A stretch of DNA of 64,000 nt from Flaccisagitta enflata (Eukaryota > Chaetognatha > Sagittoidea > Aphragmophora). A program made the translations under genes and the position numbers. Each line of letters begins with the position of its first letter. The stretch's first letter is position 1. This document shows, in pieces, positions 58,408-64,000 of the stretch. Below the pieces are notes generated by a model, which was not told the origin of the DNA, made no database searches, and saw only the letters and a list, made by a program, of their open reading frames with translations. The stretch spans positions 6,324,001-6,388,000 of the forward strand of contig OZ231128.1 of assembly GCA_965153355.1 (NCBI GenBank). Reading direction: 5' to 3'.

Positions 58408-58548
58408 CTGGCGGTGAAGATCAAGACCGGAAGTCGAGAAAATTAGTTTGGTTATTATACTTATTAACATCAAAGGTTGAGGTCTGGCAGCACTTCCTTG
58501 GTATTTATCGAAGTGACCGATGTTGTTTTAGCCTATTTCTGGAAGAAT

Positions 58549-58568
58549 TGTTGTTGTTGTTGTTGTAG

Positions 58569-58650
<82 letters not shown>

Positions 58651-58667
58651 CGTCGTCTTTGTCGTCG

Positions 58668-58753
<86 letters not shown>

Positions 58754-58755
58754 GG
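58549..58755. repeat. (TTG)n microsatellite, ~69 triplets
   Basis: About 207 bp of TTG with a short GTCGTC interruption near 58650. It lies in a catenin intron, so the poly-Gln, poly-Thr and poly-Cys/Leu frames are not expressed as protein. Confidence 0.97.
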
Positions 58756-58794
58756 GTTCTTTTTTTCAAGTGCTGCTTCTGAATTTTTCAGGGT

Positions 58795-59105
58795 GTATTT
58801 ACTTGAGTCGCTTTTGATTCCCCCCCCCCCCCGCCTTTGATTTTCTTCCCCGCAACGCGACGCGATGCGTAGCATGTTAAAATCTATGATCTTCTTCCCC
58901 ATAAAGCCATAAAACAGTGTAGTTAAGGTCTAAATAGTGTTAAATTGTGTTTTACTAACTAGTTTTTATGATTTGGTACCGTCAAAAGTTACATTATCCG
59001 CAAACTTTCTTTTTCTCTCTTTTTTTCCCTCTTTGATTTCCTTCCCCATCTCCAGACCCTTTGATTCCCCCCCCCCCACCACGGGGGAAGGGGGGAAACT
59101 CAATT
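58795..59105. repeat. Second copy of the C/G-homopolymer repeat
   Basis: Two poly-C runs (58820 and 59066) separated by 'gcaacgcgacgcgatgcg' palindromic DNA and 'ttgatttccttccccatc'; related to 57590-57860 and to 5310-5600, which has 'acgcgacgcaatgcgtcgcg'. Confidence 0.5.
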
Positions 59106-59247
59106 ATATGTAGGCCTGTTTTTTTTTATCTGCTATTTTATGGTCGTAGTCGTTGTTGTTGTTATCATTGATACCGTTGTTGTTATTGTGTTGTAATTGT
59201 GCTTTTATTGCCTCTTTAACTCTTCGACGGCGTTCATTATGTATCAC

Positions 59248-59390
59248 CTGGGCGTATTTGGCTTTGGGTAGAATGACTCCGTCAACGAGATGAGGAAGCA
59301 AATCAGCATCATCAAGAAGATTCTCCTTCAAATCCTCGCAAGCGGAAAGATTCCACAAAACTGCAGCTGACAACGAAACCTCGTGTGGGT
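59248..59390 (-). CDS. Delta-catenin, armadillo exon (AVLWNLSACEDLK)
   Basis: Acceptor is (CT)n-CCTCCAG, donor GCCCAG|GTGATA; phase 1 in, 0 out. HEVSLSAAVLWNLSACEDLK then ADLLPHLVDGVILPK match vertebrate ITGTLWNLSSHDSIKMEI... HALTDEVIIPHSG. The donor GTGATA is weak but is the only one keeping phase with the next exon. Confidence 0.87.
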
Positions 59391-59395
59391 CTGGA

Positions 59396-59408
59396 GGAGA
59401 GAGAGAGA

Positions 59409-59494
<86 letters not shown>
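59396..59494. repeat. (GA)n microsatellite at a catenin splice acceptor
   Basis: ~99 bp; on the sense strand it is the (CT)n polypyrimidine tract directly before the exon at 59390. Downstream on the plus strand, 59515-59660 is a Helentron-like head/core ('tgcggacgggtgggcagggg', GGACCAACGG). Confidence 0.95.
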
Positions 59495-59500
<6 letters not shown>

Positions 59501-59962
59501 CCAAAGGACGCGGGGTCATAATATCGTTGCGGACGGGTGGGCAGGGGCATCCAACTCCCATCCACACCCACCGCCCCCACACATGTACAGAAAGCATCTA
59601 AAACGCACTTTTTAACTTGTGTCCACGGACCAACGGATCAATGGATTGACGGACCAACAGACTGACAGACCACCATCTTTAAAATAAAGTCTTTTTTGTA
59701 TTTTTTATAGCGTTTAAGGGCATTGTAAGGTATGTAGGAGTAAAATTCTGTTGTACTGCAGTACTGCCCATGGCTATCCGTCCACGACTTTTGCCCTGTT
59801 TAGGGCTTGTTTCTCTCACTCTCTCAGTGATACGGACGAATAGATGGACAAATCAATTCATAGACATACAGGTGCATAGCAAACAGCTTAGCAAACAGAA
59901 TAGCAAACAGAAAAGCAAACCCGGTGCTCGTCACATGCCATTGCATTTTATACCAATTTTAC

Positions 59963-60183
59963 CTTTGCTGTTTTTGATAATCGCTGCAAGTTTCGGGATG
60001 CCTCCTTCAGCTTTGATTGCCTTTTTGTTTTCGTCTGTTGAGCTGGGTGCTACTCGATCTCTGTGAGACAAGTTCTTCAGCGCCTTCAGAGCGTTTTTGC
60101 GCACAGGGGGCGGTTGCTGTTGTGGTTGTTGTTGTTGCGGTTGATCGGCACAATGTAACAGAGGCTGCACACCACCCAAATTC
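59963..60183 (-). CDS. Delta-catenin/p120-type armadillo protein, most 5' exon recognised
   Basis: Gene overview: eleven exons from 60183 to 49248 join in one open frame of 553 codons including the stop, every phase agreeing. Family members bind the cadherin juxtamembrane region through the armadillo domain, stabilise cadherin at the membrane and modulate Rho GTPases. This exon: acceptor gcataaccctcaacag, donor AGCAAAG|GTAAAA, phase 2 in and 1 out. LGGVQPLLHCADQ, VRKNALKALKNLSHRD, NKKAIKAEGGIPKLAAII match vertebrate KGIPVLVGLLDHP, LGACGALKNISFG, NKIAIKNCDGVPALVRLL. A poly-Gln/Pro run (QPQQQQPQQQPPP) enlarges the inter-helix loop. Armadillo repeats 1-2 and the N-terminus should lie upstream. 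A possible short exon ending at 60243 (EEIESRKVG|, donor GTAAAT, phase 2) fits the family but has a poor acceptor and is not called. Confidence 0.88.
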
Positions 60184-60345
60184 CTGTTGAGGGTTATGCA
60201 TTAGGACAAATCTCGCGAGTGCTTTTTTTACGCGTTATTTACCCGACTTTCCGTGATTCAATTTCTTCTCTATTCTCTCGAGCTTTCTTCAGTCATCATT
60301 CCCTTTGCCATGCACTCATATCGCTCTCTATCAAAATATCAATCT

Positions 60346-60410
60346 ATTAATCAATCAATCAATCAATCAATCAATCCATCTAGATCTCTAAGTCTTTATC
60401 TATCTATCTC

Positions 60411-60472
<62 letters not shown>
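60346..60472. repeat. (AATC)n and (TATC)n microsatellites
   Basis: (AATC)n 60346-60378 and (TATC)n ~60397-60472, between the catenin and the upstream gene. 60480-60900 shows no recognisable feature. Confidence 0.93.
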
Positions 60473-60975
60473 CAGCCTTTTCACACTAAAAAAGACTTAG
60501 GGAAAAGAGAAATTTGTTTAGAGACACAACAGCGGATTCTAATTTTTCTATGATCGCACACAGGTTTTCATGGAAAGAAATGAAATTTTTCCCCGTTTTT
60601 ACAGCTACTATACCAGCTAGATGCCTAAAGTCTAAACTCAAATTGCCAGGATAATTTTTTTTTTTAATTATGTCGTAATTGCCTAGTTTCCATTGTAACA
60701 TGATAAGATTCGAAAATGCTCAGGTGACAGAACTAAGCTGAATGAGACCCTTTCAATTTTGCGTTTGAATGAAAATATTAACACGGCCCGGATATCTTCT
60801 CAAGAAAACTGTTTTACTCTGCCTCGTTCATTTCTGTTTGATTCATGGAAATGTACAAATTCAATTTCCCTCCAAAAGTCCGTCAACTACGAAGTTATGA
60901 AGCTATGAAGTTAATCGCGCCTTCTCAGTTTCTGCACTTCGCGACGTCGACGACTCAATTGCTCAATTTCGACGT

Positions 60976-61020
60976 TCATCTCCGCAAAAATGATCTGACG
61001 ACGGGTTGCAGCTGCCGTGT
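60976..61020 (-). CDS. VFGPYND-repeat gene, candidate last exon (frame unresolved)
   Basis: Acceptor cgttggtttag follows a long (CT)n run. Read in the phase required by the upstream exon (0), it gives TRQLQPVVRSFLRR and TGA at 60976. Read one base differently it gives a longer helical stretch (DTAATRRQIIFAEMNVEIEQ then LSRRRREVQKLRRRD) ending at TAA 60911, which looks more like a coiled-coil end but needs incoming phase 1. I cannot decide between an unseen exon, a different donor or the short tail. Confidence 0.4.
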   Translation of the reverse strand, partial: TRQLQPVVRSFLRR

Positions 61021-61029
61021 CTAAACCAA

Positions 61030-61179
<150 letters not shown>

Positions 61180-61303
61180 TTATTTGATGAAGAGGTCGGT
61201 GCCAATTCTTTTTGTCCGTAGTCGGTTTCTTGTTAGAAAGGGTTAAGTAGTACTTAATGCTGTCTGGACAACTTTCTTAAGTTGTCGGAGATGAAATGTC
61301 AAC

Positions 61304-61390
61304 CTGTGATTGGATGCCGTTGATAAGTTTGGAAGCTGCGCCCTCCGTCACTTCGTCGATGTTCATCCGCAGTTTCGTCCAACCGTCATT
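61304..61390 (-). CDS. VFGPYND-repeat gene, 29-codon exon
   Basis: Acceptor cattttgttgcatag-type (ggcgctgcatttgttgcatag), donor CACAG|GTTGAC, phase 0 both sides. It encodes NDGWTKLRMNIDEVTEGAAS followed by KLINGIQSQ, amphipathic helix-like. Family unknown. Confidence 0.6.
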
Positions 61391-61443
61391 CTATGCAACA
61401 AATGCAGCGCCAGATAACTTCATGAGAATTAACTTCAGGTTAC

Positions 61444-61924
61444 CTTAATTTCAAATTCGCGACAAGACCACATTTCTGCTCCAAAATACAATTCCTCAGT
61501 TTGGACTTTAGAGTAGTAAATGACGATGGAGCGACTAGAATGAACTGACTCGTGCATCGATGCATTCAAACTTACATTCTGGGTGTTGCTGCTGCTGCTT
61601 TTGTCACTACTGTCGCTGTCACTGTCGCTGTTACTATTCGCGTTTCTGTTGACAGTTTTGCCGTCCACCGCTTCCGCGCGCTCCATCGCCTTCAACATCA
61701 ACTGTTTTTGAACGACGGCATTTTCGAGGAATCTTTGAAGACGCGTTGGAGGTTCGTTGGAATTTGGCGCCAACAAGTCGAGATCCTCGAGTCGGAAGGT
61801 CGTTGGCGACTTTTCGAGTTGTTCGTCAATTTCGCCCTCTATCGACTGAATCTCGCCGTCGAGAGTGCCGAGTTCATCGGCCAATGTGTCGAGATGCACG
61901 TGTTTATCTTTAAAGATGTTGTTG
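61444..61924 (-). CDS. VFGPYND-repeat gene, coiled-coil exon
   Basis: Acceptor catcttgcgtccttcag, donor ATTAAG|GTAACC; phase 2 in, 0 out, 160 codons. NNIFKDKHVHLDTLADELGT and LDGEIQSIEGEIDEQLEKS form a likely coiled coil; RLQRFLENAVVQKQLMLKAM is another helix; then a Ser/Asp/Asn-rich linker and YYSKVQTEELYFGAEMWSC. Amino-acid complexity and phase fit on both sides make it a convincing exon, but I do not recognise the family. Confidence 0.68.
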
Positions 61925-62054
61925 CTGAAGGACGCAAGATGCCGTTTTCCAAGAATGGAGGACAGGAGGAAGAGGTGTAGATGACAGGAGATATTTGATG
62001 CATAAAGTCATTGCATAACATCACGCTGAATAGTCGAGTGTATGACTGGCTAAC

Positions 62055-62116
62055 CTGTATAAATCTGCCATTTTGTGGGGACTTGTGACGGCTAGTTTGA
62101 AAGAATCTGGCATCAC
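62055..62116 (-). CDS. VFGPYND-repeat gene, 62-bp exon
   Basis: Acceptor cttatttatcattttgcag, donor TTATACAG|GTTAGC; phase 0 in, 2 out. It encodes VMPDSFKLAVTSPHKMADLY and completes a Ser codon with the next exon. Joins ...VPGECYR|VMPDSFKLAV in frame. Confidence 0.65.
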
Positions 62117-62159
62117 CTGCAAAATGATAAATAAGGCGAAAGACAAAGTTGAGATAGAA

Positions 62160-62166
<7 letters not shown>

Positions 62167-62233
<67 letters not shown>

Positions 62234-62262
62234 AGAAAAAGAGAGAGAAAGAGAGAGAGAGA
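62167..62262. repeat. (GA)n microsatellite
   Basis: Pure GA 62167-62226 then GAAA variants to 62262; (CT)n on the sense strand, ~50 bases upstream of the 62116 acceptor. Confidence 0.95.
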
Positions 62263-62306
62263 ATGAATGGCAATTCTAAACATTGATTGCTATGCCAATG
62301 TTTTAC

Positions 62307-63734
62307 CCGATAACATTCGCCTGGCACAAATCTTCCTACGGTTTGCGCCATCAAGTCCTCCGATCCTTTCCGAACATTCGCCGACAAACTCCGCGCCATT
62401 TTCTCGCTCCGACTCCAAGCGGCGTCTTTCAACGAAGGATGATGCTCTTGACGGAAAGATCGAGCGAGCAACGCCCACTTGTCGACGACGGCGGCGTGGA
62501 TCATCCAAGGCCAGTTCAAGATGTGAGTCACGGCTTTTGATAGACGTTCACGGGGTACTAAATGGACGGACTCACCCACGCCGTGATGGCAGAGGCCTTC
62601 ATCGTAATTTCCATCGTTGTCGTTGCCGTTTTGTTCTTCGATTTGTTCTTTGGTTTGTTCTTCGATTTCTTTGTGACCGTTTCCGCAATTTCCTGAGCCG
62701 TCGTTTTTGCGGTTTCGATGACTGATTTGAGCCAGCATTCCCCATTTGTCCGCCGCCGTCGTTTGGAGGATCGAGAACGTGTAAGACATCTTCGAGATGT
62801 GATTTGCGTTTGGAGCCGAGATATTTTGTCGCGCGGACGTCGTTCCTGCGACATCGTCGTTGACGTCGTCGTTGTCGTCATCGTCATTCCCGTAAGGACC
62901 GAAGACAGTTGTGGGTCCATCGTCGACGAGGCTTCCGTCATGATTACGCCACGGACCAAACACATTTCGACTTTCACTATCACTGACGCCGTTGTTGTGA
63001 TCATTGTATGGACCAAAAACTGTGTGGGATCTATCACTTTTGTTGTGATCATTGTATGGACCAAAAACTGTGTGGGAGCTATCACTTTTGTTGTGATCAT
63101 TGTATGGACCAAAAACTGTGTGGGAGCTATCATTTTTGTGGTGATCATTGTATGGACCAAAAAGTATGTGGGATCGATCACTTTTGTTGTGATCGTTGTA
63201 TGAACCAAAAACTACATGAGATCTATCACTTTTGTTGTGATCGTTGTATGGACCAAAAACTGTGTGGGATCTATCACCTTCGTTCTGATCATTATATGGG
63301 CCAAAAACAGTGTGGGATCTATCAGTGTCATCTTTGTTGTGATCATCATATAGACCAAAAACTGTGTGGGATCTTTTACTCTTGTTGTGATCATTGTATG
63401 GACCAAAAACTGTGTGAGATTGATCACTTTCGAGGTTATCGTTGTATGGACCAAAAACTGTTTGGGATCTATCACCTTCATTCTGATCTTCGTATGGACC
63501 AAAAACGGCTTGGCTTTTGTCGCGGTTGACATTGTTGCTTTTAGCGGCGACATTCATAATGCTACTTCGATCGCTTCCGCAGTTGACATTGTCGTTGTTG
63601 TTGTCGTTGTCGTTGGAATCTTCTTTTTCAAAGGAAGTAATGATGAAGGAAGACGAAGCAGGTTTTCCGTGGACGACTTTTCTCGCTGCGTAACTCCAAG
63701 TGCTGGCGCCTCTCAGTGAAAAACCCGTCTTCAA
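62307..63734 (-). CDS. Unrecognised protein with ~13 VFGPYND repeats, large exon
   Basis: At least 476 codons ending at TATCGG|GTAAAA (phase 0). Order: ~70 residues with an Asp/Asn/Ser-rich stretch; about 13 tandem 16-residue repeats of the form SHTVFGPYNDHNKSDR (63515 to ~62860; last two lengthened to 19-20 residues); an acidic run; then non-repetitive helical sequence with two similar motifs AADKWGMLAQISHR and VVDKWALLARSFRQ, and EKMARSLSANVRKGSEDLMA, FVPGECYR. Repeat units differ at the nucleotide level mostly without changing VFGPY, suggesting selection on the peptide. The 5' exon limit is uncertain: the frame is open to ~63770, where it meets the repeat at 63764-63992, and there is no ATG, so a spliced upstream exon is expected. 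Function unknown. Confidence 0.7.
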
Positions 63735-63763
63735 ACCTCTCGTCGTTGCGGCACTATTTAGGG

Positions 63764-63992
63764 CGTGTTTCTAGTAACGGCGACAAACGCGATTGTTCTC
63801 GTTGAACGCGTTCACAGTGTTAACACATTTATGGATTTTAACTGTCTCACGAAGGGGTGAGCGAAGTGAAAGAGTGAGCCTGTGGATGGAGCGAGGGAGC
63901 AAAAAGAGTGTAACGAAGCAGAGCGCTGTGAAGCGAGTGAGCAATGTGAGCGAAAGAAGGTAGGGAGCGACCAAATGGCCCGTTAAAAACAC
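63764..63992. mobile_element. ~230-bp GAGCGAAGTGAGCG repeat, second copy
   Basis: Same ends (CGTGTTTCTAG... / GGCCCGTTAAAAACACG) and core as 27766-28004. It directly borders the 5' side of the VFGPYND exon on the sense strand, where its terminal 'ttactag' could act as the splice acceptor (inference). Confidence 0.55.
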
Positions 63993-64000
63993 GATTGACT

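Noticed and set aside
58477-58902. Poly-Gln, poly-Thr, poly-Cys or poly-Leu proteins
   Set aside because: They come from the (TTG)n array inside a catenin intron; there is no surrounding coding signal in the same frame.
60245-60310. Possible catenin exon ending EEIESRKVG with donor GTAAAT
   Set aside because: Phase and sequence fit the family, but an in-frame TGA lies just upstream and no good acceptor exists, so it was mentioned but not called.
62558-63529. Plus-strand and alternate minus-strand frames over the VFGPYND region (for example MDQKLCGIYHFCCDHC or FLVHTMITTKVI)
   Set aside because: These are shadow frames of the 48-bp repeat; only the VFGPYND frame continues into non-repetitive sequence and splices in phase to the next exons.

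Overview
The window looks like nuclear DNA of an invertebrate animal. Coding exons are short, separated by introns of up to about 10 kb with GT...AG ends, and their phases match when chained. One gene is a delta-catenin/p120 armadillo protein, a metazoan family. Intergenic and intronic DNA is AT-rich and full of microsatellites, minisatellites and small non-autonomous transposons. I see no rRNA, tRNA, CRISPR array, bacterial operon or intact transposase gene. I cannot name the species.

Layout. (1) 0-11.2 kb, minus strand: two exons of a cytosolic sulfotransferase gene whose 3' part lies beyond the left edge. They are separated by a ~10.2 kb intron holding a 32-copy 81-bp minisatellite, a 375-bp tandem repeat, a hAT-type element and a ~4.85 kb foldback element that has itself received two hAT-type insertions. 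(2) 11-49 kb: mostly gene-poor. It contains a stack of transposon remnants with readable target-site duplications (TA for Tc1/mariner-like, 8 bp for hAT-like), many copies of a Helentron-like family, palindromic cassettes with 20-21-bp arrays, an unrecognised single-exon membrane-protein ORF (28.4-29.3 kb), and two weak candidate terminal exons (32.0 and 44.5 kb). (3) 49.2-60.2 kb, minus strand: eleven phase-compatible exons of a delta-catenin gene, from the armadillo repeats to a C-terminus ending in a class I PDZ ligand (ETSV). (4) 60.9-63.8 kb, minus strand: an unrecognised gene encoding about 13 copies of a 16-residue VFGPYND repeat followed by alpha-helical/coiled-coil exons.

The sulfotransferase is predicted to be a cytosolic PAPS-dependent conjugating enzyme. 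The catenin is predicted to bind cadherin juxtamembrane tails at adherens junctions and a PDZ scaffold through its tail. Nothing links these genes functionally; they are ordinary eukaryotic neighbours.

The most notable non-gene signals are: a dispersed transposon family whose terminal hairpin stems differ between subfamilies but stay base-paired (apparent covariation); the foldback element made of head-to-head tandem arrays; the palindromic array cassettes; and long (CT)n microsatellites that serve as, or sit next to, the polypyrimidine tracts of several 3' splice sites. Exon boundaries were read by eye from splice motifs, frame and family similarity; no alignment or RNA data were available.
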